Shown piece after piece: positions 56,516-64,000 of a DNA stretch of 64,000 nucleotides. Every line of letters starts with the position of its first letter. Position 1 is the stretch's first letter. Location: positions 2,504,001 through 2,568,000 of the forward strand of contig NZ_AP022673.1 of the NCBI RefSeq assembly GCF_013374115.1, written 5' to 3'. The position numbers and the translations under genes are program-made. Source of the DNA: Sphingomonas sp. HMP9 (GTDB taxonomy: Bacteria > Pseudomonadota > Alphaproteobacteria > Sphingomonadales > Sphingomonadaceae). Under the pieces are notes generated by a model. It was not told the DNA's origin and made no database searches. It saw only the letters and a list, made by a program, of their open reading frames with translations.

Positions 56516-56526
56516 GACGCGCGCAC

Positions 56527-58599
56527 TCAGTCGAGTTCGAGGATAACCTGATCGACCGCCAGGCTGTCCCCGGTCTTCGCCGCGACCGACTTCACTGTGC
56601 CCGTCTTTTCAGCGCGCAGGATGTTCTCCATCTTCATCGCCTCGACCACCGCGAGCGGCTGCCCCGCCTCGACCTTGTCGCCCGCCGCGACGTCGAGCCG
56701 CACCAGCAGACCCGGCATCGGGCAGATCAGGAACTTCGACAGATCAGGCGCGACCTTCTCGATCATGTGCGCGGTATAGGGCGCGACGCGCGCCGGCAGC
56801 ACGCGCACGACATGGCTCGCGCCGCGCGTCGTCAGCTTGAAGCCGGCGCGCGCCTTGGCGATGCGGATCGTCAGATGCTCGTCGCCATCGACACCGTGGC
56901 CGTCGGCGACCACCATCCGGTCGCCCGGCGTGTATTCGAGGGACAGGTCGAGGTCTTCGCCGTCGACCATGATGCCGTCGGTCGAGACGGTCACCGCATG
57001 GTCGATCTTGTCGATCGTCACCGACCAGTCGGCGGGTGGGCGCAGACGCTTGCCGAGTTGCCCATCGATGCGGCGGGCGCGGTCGGCTTCGGCGGTCGCG
57101 GCGAACGCGGCGACAGCGGCGAGCGTCTTGAGCAACCCGGCGTCGGCGGGCGCACCGTGGAAGCCGTCGGGATATTCTTCGGCGATGAATTCGGTGGTGA
57201 GCGCGCCCGACTGGAAGCGCGGATGCTGCATGATCGCCGAGAGGAAATCGATGTTGTTGCCCGGTCCCTCGAGCTCGAACGCGTCGAGCGCGGCGATCTG
57301 CGCGGCGATCGCAGCCTCTCGGGTCGGCGCCCAGGTGATGAGCTTGGCGATCATCGGGTCGTAGAACATGCTGACCTCGCCGCCCTCGCGGACGCCGTCG
57401 TCGACACGGACGCGAACACCGTGTTCCTGCGCAGGCAGGAACCCAGGGTCGCGGCTGTTGCGTTCGGAACCCTGGGCTCCTGCCTGCGCAGGAGCACTCG
57501 GGAGTGGCGGATTATACCGCACCAGCCGCCCAATGCTCGGCAGGAACCCGCGGTACGGATCCTCAGCGTAGACGCGGTTCTCGATCGACCAGCCGTTGAG
57601 CTTTACCTCGTCCTGCGCGAAGCCGAGCGGCTCGCCTGCCGCGACGCGGATCATCAGTTCAACGAGATCGAGCCCGGTGATCTCCTCGGTCACCGGATGC
57701 TCGACCTGGAGCCGGGTGTTCATCTCAAGGAAGTAGAACCCCTCGCCGGTCGTATCCGCCCCCGACACGATCAGCTCGACCGTTCCGGCGGAATAATAGC
57801 CGACCGCCTGTGCGAGTGCGACCGCCTGCTCGCCCATCGCCTTGCGCATCGCGGGCGTCACGAACGGCGACGGCGCTTCCTCGACCACCTTCTGGTGGCG
57901 CCGCTGGATCGAGCATTCGCGCTCGTTCAAATAGACGATATTGCCGTGCTGGTCGCCGATCAGCTGGATCTCGATATGCCGCGGGCTTTCGATGAACTTC
58001 TCGATGAACACGCGGTCGTCGCCGAAGCTGGCGAGCCCTTCGCGCTTGGTCGCCTCGAAGCCTTCGCGGACGTCCTGCTCGCTATAGGCGAGCCGCATGC
58101 CCTTGCCGCCGCCGCCCGCCGATGCCTTCATCATCACCGGATAGCCGATCCCGCCGGCGATCTCGACCGCGTGATCGGTGCTGTCGATCTTACCCAGATA
58201 GCCCGGCACGACGTTGACGCCCGCCGCCTTGGCGAGCTTCTTCGATTCGATCTTGTCGCCCATCGCGGCGATGGCGGCGGGCGGCGGCCCGACGAAGGCG
58301 ATCCCCGCCTCGGCGCATGCCCGCGCGAAGCTCTCGCGCTCGGACAGGAAGCCATAACCCGGATGGATGCAGTCCGCGCCCGTCTCCTTGGCGGCGAGCA
58401 GGATCAGTTCGGCTTTGAGATAGCTGTCGGCAGCGGGTGCCGGCCCGAGCCGGACGGACTCGTCCGCCATCAGGACGTGCGGGCTGCGCGCGTCGGCATC
58501 GGAGTAGACCGCGACGGTCTTGATACCCATCGCCTTGGCGGTCCGCATGACCCGACACGCGATCTCGCCGCGATTGGCGACCAGGATTTTCTTGAACAT
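56527..58599 (-). CDS. pccA: Propionyl-CoA carboxylase alpha subunit with palindromic insertion
   Basis: 690 residues. Biotin carboxylase (about 1-450: KILVANRGEIACRV, ATP-grasp GGGGKGMR, EMNTRLQVEHPVTE), the BT domain, and a C-terminal biotin carrier with AMKM (biotinyl-Lys K656). Carboxylates propionyl-CoA with PccB (not in window). The IENRVYAEDPYRGFLPSIGRL segment and the operon with mutase and epimerase favour propionyl-CoA over acetyl-CoA. Residues about 368-393, in a loop of the biotin-carboxylase C-lobe, are encoded by a palindromic element (57421-57496). They interrupt the normal RLVRYNPP...HGVRVRVDDG path without breaking the frame. Confidence 0.93.
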   Translation of the reverse strand: MFKKILVANRGEIACRVMRTAKAMGIKTVAVYSDADARSPHVLMADESVRLGPAPAADSYLKAELILLAAKETGADCIHPGYGFLSERESFARACAEAGIAFVGPPPAAIAAMGDKIESKKLAKAAGVNVVPGYLGKIDSTDHAVEIAGGIGYPVMMKASAGGGGKGMRLAYSEQDVREGFEATKREGLASFGDDRVFIEKFIESPRHIEIQLIGDQHGNIVYLNERECSIQRRHQKVVEEAPSPFVTPAMRKAMGEQAVALAQAVGYYSAGTVELIVSGADTTGEGFYFLEMNTRLQVEHPVTEEITGLDLVELMIRVAAGEPLGFAQDEVKLNGWSIENRVYAEDPYRGFLPSIGRLVRYNPPLPSAPAQAGAQGSERNSRDPGFLPAQEHGVRVRVDDGVREGGEVSMFYDPMIAKLITWAPTREAAIAAQIAALDAFELEGPGNNIDFLSAIMQHPRFQSGALTTEFIAEEYPDGFHGAPADAGLLKTLAAVAAFAATAEADRARRIDGQLGKRLRPPADWSVTIDKIDHAVTVSTDGIMVDGEDLDLSLEYTPGDRMVVADGHGVDGDEHLTIRIAKARAGFKLTTRGASHVVRVLPARVAPYTAHMIEKVAPDLSKFLICPMPGLLVRLDVAAGDKVEAGQPLAVVEAMKMENILRAEKTGTVKSVAAKTGDSLAVDQVILELD
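57421..57496. repeat. Palindromic element, family A, inside pccA
   Basis: 76 bp. The left arm is gttcctgcgcaggcaggaac plus ccag, the right arm ctgggctcctgcctgcgcag plus gagcac. The centre is ggtcgcggctgttgcgttcg. Both arms are self-palindromic. Translated on the minus strand to a peptide with AQAGAQ...RDPG. The centre matches that of the bioB copy in 15-18 of 25 positions by eye. Confidence 0.92.
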
Positions 58600-58654
58600 C
58601 TCTCGCCCTACTCTGTGCCGTCTCCCCGGACATGGCCCGGGTGCGGGCTTGTAG

Positions 58655-59017
58655 TTATTGGTACCAAATCATCAATTTGAGCTGCGCCGCGCGCGCGTTG
58701 GTCAGATCGGTGCGGCAGCCGGCGATCGTCATGCCCTGCGCCGAACCGCCGGCATATTGCCCGCCTTCGATCACGCACTGCGTATCGCGGAACTTGAGCC
58801 AGGCGCGCTGGCTCTCCAGCAATGCCGCAGCATAGCCGAACCCGCCGCCACGCGACCCGTCCTGCGCGTCGCGCCCCTTCATATACGCGTAGGTCCGCTT
58901 CCACTGCGCGGCCATCGCCGCGTCCGCCCGCGCATAGCTGGTGCCGGCGGACGCGTTCATCGTCGCCTGCGACTGCATCGGAGCCGCCGCGGTCATCAGG
59001 AGTGCGATCAACAGCAT
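58655..59017 (-). CDS. LprI-like (DUF1311) small exported protein
   Basis: 120 residues. Short signal peptide ([18 protein letters not shown]), then a helical DUF1311/LprI-type domain with [19 protein letters not shown] and a second Cys in [15 protein letters not shown], the family's W...RD..C and C......RA..L pattern. Members inhibit lysozyme; activity here is untested. Starts ten bases before the bioB stop, so it is translated with bioB in the propionate operon, an odd companion. Confidence 0.82.
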   Translation of the reverse strand: MLLIALLMTAAAPMQSQATMNASAGTSYARADAAMAAQWKRTYAYMKGRDAQDGSRGGGFGYAAALLESQRAWLKFRDTQCVIEGGQYAGGSAQGMTIAGCRTDLTNARAAQLKLMIWYQ

Positions 59018-60096
59018 GTCTTGGCCTCTCTCATCGGCTCCGCGCCGACCATCGGTTTCATCCCCAGCTTCGCCAGCAGCGTCGCATCCGCACTGTCGCC
59101 GGCATTGCCGGTGGTCAGCAGCTTGTCGCCGGTGAAGATCGAGTTCGCGCCCGCCATGAAGCAGAGCGCCTGCGTCGCTTCGGACATGCTCTCGCGCCCG
59201 GCGGACAGCCGCACCATGCTCAGCGGCATCGTGATCCGCGCGACGGCGACGGTCCGGACGAACTCGATATCGTCGATCTGCGCCAGCGGCGTGTCGGCGA
59301 GCATGTTGCCCAGCACCGTTCCCTTGACCGGGACCAGCGCGTTGACGGGGACGCTCTCCGGGTGGCGCGGCAGCGTGGCGAGCGCGTGGACGAAGCCGAC
59401 GCGGTCGCTGCGCGTCTCGCCCATCCCGACGATCCCGCCGCAGCAGACCGAAATACCGGCGTCGCGGACGTTGGCCAGCGTCTCCAGCCGGTCGCCGAAA
59501 GTGCGCGTGGTGATGACGTTGCCGTAATTCTCCGGCGAGGTGTCGATGTTGTGGTTGTAGTAATCGAGGCCGGCGTCGGCGAGCTGCTTGGCCTGGTCCG
59601 CGTCGAGCATGCCGAGCGTCATGCACGTCTCCAGCCCCATCGCGCGGACGCCCTCAACCATCGCCACGACCTTCGGCATGTCGCGGGCTTTAGGGTTGCG
59701 CCAGGCGGCGCCCATGCAGAACCGTTGCGAGCCGGCCGCCTTGGCCTGCGCGGCGTCGGCGAGGACGGCGTCTACGTCCATCAGCTTTTCGGCCTTGAGC
59801 TGCGTGTCCGCGCTCGCCGACTGCGAGCAATAGCCGCAATCCTCGGGGCAGCCGCCGGTCTTGATCGACAGCAACGTGCACAGCTGCACTTCGCTGACCG
59901 CGTGATGCGCGCGGTGGACGGTCTGCGCGCGGTACATCAGGTCGTCGAACGGGAGGTCGAACAGGGTCGCGATTTCCGCGCGGGTCCAGTCGGTCCTCGT
60001 GTTCTCCTGCGAACGCAGGAGCCCAGGGTCGCGATCGCTGCGCTTGGAACACTGGGCTCCTGCGTTCGCAGGAGAACGGAGAAGGGTATCGGTCAT
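59008..60096 (-). CDS. bioB: Biotin synthase BioB with N-terminal palindromic insertion
   Basis: 362 residues. Radical-SAM enzyme inserting sulfur into dethiobiotin. Motifs: [11 protein letters not shown] (CxxxCxxC cluster), [20 protein letters not shown] and LVPVKGT. Normal BioB begins a few residues before the W..AEI.TLFDLPF segment. Here Trp is at position 37, because residues 7-32 are encoded by a palindromic element (60001-60077). No start codon lies between the element and the conserved segment (the next ATG is M54), so the element must be translated. ATGA overlap with the mutase gene. It may supply biotin for PccA. Confidence 0.95.
   Translation of the reverse strand: MTDTLLRSPANAGAQCSKRSDRDPGLLRSQENTRTDWTRAEIATLFDLPFDDLMYRAQTVHRAHHAVSEVQLCTLLSIKTGGCPEDCGYCSQSASADTQLKAEKLMDVDAVLADAAQAKAAGSQRFCMGAAWRNPKARDMPKVVAMVEGVRAMGLETCMTLGMLDADQAKQLADAGLDYYNHNIDTSPENYGNVITTRTFGDRLETLANVRDAGISVCCGGIVGMGETRSDRVGFVHALATLPRHPESVPVNALVPVKGTVLGNMLADTPLAQIDDIEFVRTVAVARITMPLSMVRLSAGRESMSEATQALCFMAGANSIFTGDKLLTTGNAGDSADATLLAKLGMKPMVGAEPMREAKTCC
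60001..60077. repeat. Palindromic element, family A, inside bioB
   Basis: 77 bp. The left arm is gttctcctgcgaacgcagga plus gcccag, the right arm ctgggctcctgcgttcgcag plus gagaac, nearly perfect complements, and each is self-palindromic (ctcctgcgaacgcaggag). The centre ggtcgcgatcgctgcgcttg resembles that of the pccA copy in the same orientation. Encodes bioB residues about 7-32 with ANAGAQ...RDPG. Confidence 0.94.
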
Positions 60097-62237
60097 TCTG
60101 CGGCTTCCTCTTGCGGGCCCATATTGTGGCCGAGGAGCTTCAAGACGTCCTCGGCGGCCTGGATCAGGTTGGTGCCGGGTCCGAAGATCGCCTGGACCCC
60201 GGCATCACGCAGCGCCTGATAGTCCTGTGCGGGAATAACGCCACCCGCGATCACCTTGATATCCGCGCGCCCCGCCTCGCGCAGGTGATCGATCAGCTCG
60301 GGGATCAGCGTCTTGTGCCCCGCCGCAAGGCTGGATGCGCCGACGATGTCGACGTCCTTGGCCAGCGCGAGCGCGGCGACCTCCGCCGGGGTCTGGAACA
60401 GCGCCCCCGGCACGATCTCGAACCCCAGGTCGCCGAACATCGACGAGACGAGGTTGGCGCCGCGGTCATGCCCGTCCTGCCCCATCTTGGCGACGAGCAT
60501 GCGGGGCTTGCGACCAAGACGGCGCTCGGTCGCCTCGACGCCGTCGGTGAGGCGGGTCCAGCGCGCGTCGTCCTCATAGGCGCCGCCATAGACGCCCGAC
60601 ACCGGGGTGGGCTGCGTGCCGTAGCGCCCGAACACGTCCTCCATCGCCGACGAAATCTCGCCGAGCGTCGCGCGCGCCCGCGCGCAATCGACCGCGAGCG
60701 CGAGGAGGTTCCCCGAGCCCTTCGCGCCCTCGCGCAACGCGTCGAGCGTCGCGCGACAGGCAGCTTCGTCGCGCGCCGCCTTCACCCGCGCGATGCGTTC
60801 GATCTGGCCGGCGCGGACCGCAACGTTGTCGACGTCGAGAATCTCGATCGCATCCTGTTCGGCGAGCTTGTACTTGTTCACGCCGACGATGACGTCTTCG
60901 CCGCGATCGACGCGCGCCTGGCGACCTGCGGCGGCCTCCTCGATCATCGCCTTGGGCCAGCCTGCCGCGACCGCCTTGGCCATGCCGCCCTCGGACTGAA
61001 TCCGCTCGATCAGCGACCAGGCGCCGTCGACGAGGCTCTGCGTCAGGCTTTCGATATAATAGCTGCCACCCAGGGGATCGACGACCTTGGTCATCCCCGT
61101 CTCTTCCTGGATCACGATCTGCGTGTTGCGGGCAATGCGCGCGGAGAAGTCGGTCGGCAGCGCGATCGCCTCGTCGAGCGCGTTGGTGTGGAGCGACTGC
61201 GTGCCGCCCAGCATCGCCGCCATCGCCTCGATCGTCGTGCGCATGACGTTGTTGTACGGGTCCTGCTCGGTCAGCGAGACGCCCGACGTCTGGCAATGCG
61301 TGCGCAGCATCTTCGACCGCTCGTCCTGCGCGCCGAGCTCGGTCATCGCGCGGTGCCAGAGGACGCGGGCGGCGCGCAGCTTGGCGATCTCCATGAAGAA
61401 GTTCATGCCGATCGCGAAGAAGAACGACAGCCGCCCGGCGAACTTGTCGATGTCGAGCCCCGACGCGACGCCGTATTTGACGTATTCCATGCCGTCGGCG
61501 ATCGTGAAGGCGAGCTCGTGGAGCTGCGTCGCCCCGGCCTCCTGCATGTGATAGCCGCTGATCGAGATGCTGTTGAACTTGGGCATCTCGCGGCTGGTGT
61601 AGCCGAAGATGTCCGAGATGATCCGCATGCTCGGCTCGGGCGGGTAGATGTAGGTGTTGCGGACCATGAACTCCTTGAGGATATCGTTCTGGATGGTCCC
61701 GTCGAGCAATTTGCGGTCGACGCCCTGCTCCTCGCCCGCGACGATGAAGAAGGCGAGGATCGGGATCACCGCGCCGTTCATCGTCATGCTGACCGACATC
61801 TTGTCGAGCGGAATGCCGTCGAACAGGATCTTCATGTCCTCGACGCTGTCGATCGCGACGCCCGCCTTGCCGACGTCGCCGGTGACGCGCGGATGGTCGC
61901 TGTCGTAACCGCGGTGCGTGGCGAGATCGAACGCGACGCTCAGGCCTTTCTGCCCCGCGGCAAGGTTACGGCGGTAAAAGGCGTTGGAGGCTTCTGCGGT
62001 GGAGAAGCCGGCGTACTGGCGGATCGTCCACGGGCGGCCGGCGTACATCGATGCGCGGACGCCGCGCGTGAAGGGAGCGAACCCGGGGAGGCCGGGGTCG
62101 GCGGTCACGTCGTCCGCGGTGTAGAGCGGCTTGACGTCGATGCCTTCGGGGGTGGGCCAGGTGAGGTCGGCGCCTTTGACTTCCTTGGCGGCAAGCGCCT
62201 GCCAGTCGGCGAGGGTCGGGTTCGGTTTGTCAGTCAT
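60093..62237 (-). CDS. scpA: Methylmalonyl-CoA mutase (single-subunit form)
   Basis: 714 residues. B12-dependent isomerisation of (R)-methylmalonyl-CoA to succinyl-CoA. The catalytic barrel (about 1-560) has [15 protein letters not shown] and [21 protein letters not shown]. The C-terminal B12 domain has the cobalt-ligand motif DGHDRG with His590, and [10 protein letters not shown]. Single-chain form of the ScpA/MutB type. A palindromic element lies upstream and may separate it from the enoyl-CoA hydratase gene. Overlaps bioB by four bases. Confidence 0.97.
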   Translation of the reverse strand: MTDKPNPTLADWQALAAKEVKGADLTWPTPEGIDVKPLYTADDVTADPGLPGFAPFTRGVRASMYAGRPWTIRQYAGFSTAEASNAFYRRNLAAGQKGLSVAFDLATHRGYDSDHPRVTGDVGKAGVAIDSVEDMKILFDGIPLDKMSVSMTMNGAVIPILAFFIVAGEEQGVDRKLLDGTIQNDILKEFMVRNTYIYPPEPSMRIISDIFGYTSREMPKFNSISISGYHMQEAGATQLHELAFTIADGMEYVKYGVASGLDIDKFAGRLSFFFAIGMNFFMEIAKLRAARVLWHRAMTELGAQDERSKMLRTHCQTSGVSLTEQDPYNNVMRTTIEAMAAMLGGTQSLHTNALDEAIALPTDFSARIARNTQIVIQEETGMTKVVDPLGGSYYIESLTQSLVDGAWSLIERIQSEGGMAKAVAAGWPKAMIEEAAAGRQARVDRGEDVIVGVNKYKLAEQDAIEILDVDNVAVRAGQIERIARVKAARDEAACRATLDALREGAKGSGNLLALAVDCARARATLGEISSAMEDVFGRYGTQPTPVSGVYGGAYEDDARWTRLTDGVEATERRLGRKPRMLVAKMGQDGHDRGANLVSSMFGDLGFEIVPGALFQTPAEVAALALAKDVDIVGASSLAAGHKTLIPELIDHLREAGRADIKVIAGGVIPAQDYQALRDAGVQAIFGPGTNLIQAAEDVLKLLGHNMGPQEEAAE

Positions 62238-62245
62238 AGTGGAAA

Positions 62246-62354
62246 CATCACCCCGGCGGAGGCCGGGGCCCAGTTGGAAAGGTCGCAGTAGTTGAGCGCA
62301 GCACCAGCCAATGGGCCGTTGCCAAATTGGGCCCCGGCCTTCGCCGGGGTGGTG
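62246..62354. repeat. Palindromic element, family B, copy 2
   Basis: About 109 bp. The left arm is catcaccccggcggaggccg plus gggcccagttgg, the right arm ccaaattgggccccggcctt plus cgccggggtggtg. The interior aaaggtcgcagtagttgagc resembles that of the copy at 56158. Fills the gap between the enoyl-CoA hydratase stop and the mutase start. Confidence 0.9.
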
Positions 62355-62367
62355 GCGTGGACGGGCA

Positions 62368-63153
62368 TCATTTGCCCGTGAACACCGGCTTGCGCTTCGT
62401 CAGGAACGCGAGGCCGCCCTCCATAGAATCCGCCGACCCGCGCGCCGCGCGTTGGTTGACCGCCTCGGCCTCCATCGCGCCCGCATAATCGCTCTCGTAC
62501 GCGGCAGTGATCGCACGCCGCATCAGCCCGAGCGCCACCGTCGGCATCGCCGCCAGCCGCTCGGCCAGCGCGAACGCTTCGGCATCGAGCGCGTCGTCCG
62601 CGACGACCTTGTGCACCATCCCCCAGTCGAGAGCCTTGGCCGCCGGCACCCGCTCGCCGAGCATCATCATCTCGGTCGCGCGCGCGCGGCCGATCAGGCG
62701 GGGCAGCATCCACGACGCGCCACCGTCGGGAACCAGCCCGATGTTCACGAACGCCTGGAGGAAATACGCGGTCTCGCTCGCGACGCAGAAATCGGCGGCG
62801 AGCGCGAGGCTGCAGCCGATCCCCGCCGCCGGCCCGCGCACCGCGCTGACCACCGGCACCGACAGACCGGCGATCGCCGCCATCGTCGGATTATAGCTGC
62901 CCGTCAGCGCGGCATAGGTCGCCTCGCCCGGATTGTCCGAACCGAGCGCCCCGCCGCCGACGTCCGCGCCCGAGCAGAATGCCCGCCCCGCGCCCGCGAT
63001 CAGCACCGCGCGCGCGCCGTCCAGATCCGCGAGTGCCGCGGCCAGTTCCTCGAACATCGCAGGCGGCGCCGCGTTCAGCCGGTCGGGACGGTTCAGCGTC
63101 AGCACCAGCACGTCGCCGCGCCGCTCGCTCATGATATGCTCGTAGGCGGCCAT
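62368..63153 (-). CDS. Enoyl-CoA hydratase/isomerase-family protein
   Basis: 261 residues, crotonase fold: [20 protein letters not shown] (oxyanion hole Ala-Gly-like ADVGG), and [19 protein letters not shown]. The residue after GLVPDGGAS matches hydratase/isomerase lineages such as PaaG-like enzymes. The catalytic Glu pair of classical hydratases is not obvious, so isomerase or another crotonase activity is possible. aggagag ribosome-binding site. Ten bases after the epimerase stop. Confidence 0.92.
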   Translation of the reverse strand: MAAYEHIMSERRGDVLVLTLNRPDRLNAAPPAMFEELAAALADLDGARAVLIAGAGRAFCSGADVGGGALGSDNPGEATYAALTGSYNPTMAAIAGLSVPVVSAVRGPAAGIGCSLALAADFCVASETAYFLQAFVNIGLVPDGGASWMLPRLIGRARATEMMMLGERVPAAKALDWGMVHKVVADDALDAEAFALAERLAAMPTVALGLMRRAITAAYESDYAGAMEAEAVNQRAARGSADSMEGGLAFLTKRKPVFTGK

Positions 63154-63163
63154 CAGATCTCTC

Positions 63164-63595
63164 CTAGTGCGCGCCGGTATCGCCCGGCGTCTCCATCAAC
63201 TCGACGAGCATGCCGCCAAAGTCCTTCGGGTGCACGAACACGATCGGCGTGCCATGCGCGCCGATCCGCGGTTCGCCGAGCACGGTCGCCCCCTTCGCCT
63301 TGAGGTCCGCGACCGCCGCAGCGATGTCGGGCACCTCGAAACAGACATGATGCTGCCCCCCCGCCGGGTTCTTCCGCAGGAAGCCCGCGATCGGCGAACT
63401 CTCGTCATACGGCTCGATCAGCTCGATCTGCGTGTTCGGCGCATCGATGAAGCACACCTTCACGCCCTGTGCCGGCAAATCGAACGGCTCGCCGATCGCG
63501 GTCGCGCCGAGCAACAGGCGATACGTCTCGACCGACTTCGCGATCGACGGCGTCGCGATCCCGACATGGTTGAGGCGGCCAAACGTGGCAGTCAT
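63164..63595 (-). CDS. mce: Methylmalonyl-CoA epimerase
   Basis: 143 residues. VOC (glyoxalase) fold: LNHVGIATPSIAKSVETYR (first metal His), QIELIEP (metal Glu/Gln region), GGQHHVCFEVPDI (metal His) and MLVELMETP (metal Glu). Converts (S)- to (R)-methylmalonyl-CoA between the carboxylase and the mutase. Overlaps the following small gene by four bases. Completes the propionyl-CoA route except pccB. Confidence 0.95.
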   Translation of the reverse strand: MTATFGRLNHVGIATPSIAKSVETYRLLLGATAIGEPFDLPAQGVKVCFIDAPNTQIELIEPYDESSPIAGFLRKNPAGGQHHVCFEVPDIAAAVADLKAKGATVLGEPRIGAHGTPIVFVHPKDFGGMLVELMETPGDTGAH

Positions 63596-63813
63596 CCTTC
63601 GATCCTCGGCTGGTCGGGCATGCGGCGCGCCATCGCAGCGCCCTCGATAATGCCTTCGAGCCGGCTGACGCGGTCGCGCAGCGCGCCATGCGCCTCGGCC
63701 AGACGCGCGAGCCGGTCGCTCTGTGCGTGCGCGGCGTCCTTCATCAGGCGCAGATCCTCCTGCATGAGCAGGACGGTGCGCATCGCCTTCAACGCATCGC
63801 CGACGACGCTCAT
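63592..63813 (-). CDS. Small coiled-coil hypothetical protein
   Basis: 73 residues, helical, with a heptad-like segment (LMQEDLRLMKDAAHAQSDR and ALRDRVSRLEGIIEG). No signal peptide or membrane helix. ATGA overlaps on both sides tie it to mce and to the gene upstream, so it is a real operon member. Family not recognised. It may scaffold or regulate, but nothing in the sequence says so. Confidence 0.7.
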   Translation of the reverse strand: MSVVGDALKAMRTVLLMQEDLRLMKDAAHAQSDRLARLAEAHGALRDRVSRLEGIIEGAAMARRMPDQPRIEG

Positions 63814-64000
63814 GCGCGGGGTCGCTCGCCGGCGAGCACCGCGTCGACGGCATCGTTGGCGCGCTGCATCGAGGCGATCGTGTCGCGGATATCGGCGCGC
63901 ATCGCGGGAACGGCAGTCTCGACTTCGCGGACGAGCAAGGCCAGCGCAGCCTCCTCGTCCGCTTCGCCTTCGACGAGATACCGGGTCGAGGCGGCGCGGA
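63810..64000 (-). CDS. Partial hypothetical protein (N-terminus beyond window)
   Basis: The minus-strand frame is open from base 64000 to the TGA at 63810-63812 and gives at least 62 residues. It is acidic and helical (GEADEEAALALLVREVE, DIRDTIASMQRANDAVDA). Its stop overlaps the ATG of the small coiled-coil gene, so it belongs to the same operon. No family recognised; the start is outside the window. Confidence 0.65.
   Translation of the reverse strand, partial: RAASTRYLVEGEADEEAALALLVREVETAVPAMRADIRDTIASMQRANDAVDAVLAGERPRA

Larger units (their letters stand above)
56041..56526. other. 486-bp gene-free gap packed with palindromic elements
   Basis: Between the channel start and the pccA stop no credible gene is seen. 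The gap holds three palindromic elements, at 56158-56264 (family B), 56315-56367 (family A) and 56421-56515 (family D). The remaining bases are short spacers. The frames read through them contain peptides such as REGGSPDW and APAFAGE, which come from the repeats and not from genes. Confidence 0.75.

Noticed and set aside
56260..58680. 806-codon plus-strand frame across the repeat-rich gap and opposite pccA
   Set aside because: It is made of repeat-derived peptide and antisense of a real gene.
60111..62291. 726-codon open frame opposite the methylmalonyl-CoA mutase gene
   Set aside because: Shadow of a highly conserved gene; Arg/Asp/Val-rich composition without any domain.

Overview
The window is GC-rich, densely packed DNA from an alphaproteobacterium. 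The gene families, the frequent ATGA start/stop overlaps, the GTG/TTG starts and the TonB-receptor load fit a sphingomonad (Sphingomonas or a close relative). That placement is inferred from family content; there is no 16S gene in the window.

Layout. 1-9945 (+) is a flagellar block: fliI (5' cut by the window edge)-fliJ-K-L-M-N-O-P-Q-R-flhB-fliD-fliS. It encodes the export ATPase and its partners, hook-length control, the C-ring switch, the export gate, the filament cap and its chaperone. 9949-14628 (-) is a housekeeping string: CorA-type transporter, precorrin-2 dehydrogenase, lysA, a small lipoprotein and argH. tlpA diverges from argH with overlapping start codons. 15452-18200 (-) holds DUF427, DUF393, a TspO-like protein and DUF2332. 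18247-28537 (+) carries hisG-hisD, nusB, thiL, a membrane pyrophosphatase, an S9 peptidase, and infA-maf-RNase E/G-like-yacG, followed by tRNA-Phe(GAA). 28889-33223 (-) holds purK, purE, gpmA, an M14 carboxypeptidase and a lipoprotein. Then come rpmJ, a HAD hydrolase and two divergent L,D-transpeptidase-fold genes. 35766-39370 (-) is a two-gene unit: a GT2 glycosyltransferase and an unusual 836-residue fusion of a DegT/DnrJ/EryC1 aminotransferase to an FAD/NAD(P) oxidoreductase. 39507-53617 is an envelope and uptake region: S15-type hydrolase, M16 peptidase, DUF1624 membrane protein, two TonB receptors, a sugar-porter MFS protein and a spore-coat-U-domain protein. 53602-56040 is a large MscS-type channel. 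56527-64000 (-) is a propionyl-CoA to succinyl-CoA module: pccA, lprI-like, bioB, methylmalonyl-CoA mutase, an enoyl-CoA hydratase-like gene, methylmalonyl-CoA epimerase and two small unknown genes, the last cut by the window edge.

The most striking signal is not a classical gene. At least fourteen palindromic elements of roughly 55-140 bp are scattered through the window. Each has two inverted arms, and in most families each arm is itself a small palindrome. Most lie between genes, but three lie inside open reading frames and are translated: in the N-region of FliP, in the middle of the PccA biotin-carboxylase domain, and at the N-terminus of BioB. The PccA and BioB insertions share orientation, frame and encoded peptide, so the same mobile palindrome seems to have entered two proteins of one operon. 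Other copies supply the ribosome-binding site of fliR and the stop codon of the HAD gene. This resembles the in-frame palindromic elements known from Rickettsia. No transposase, integrase, CRISPR array or rRNA was seen.
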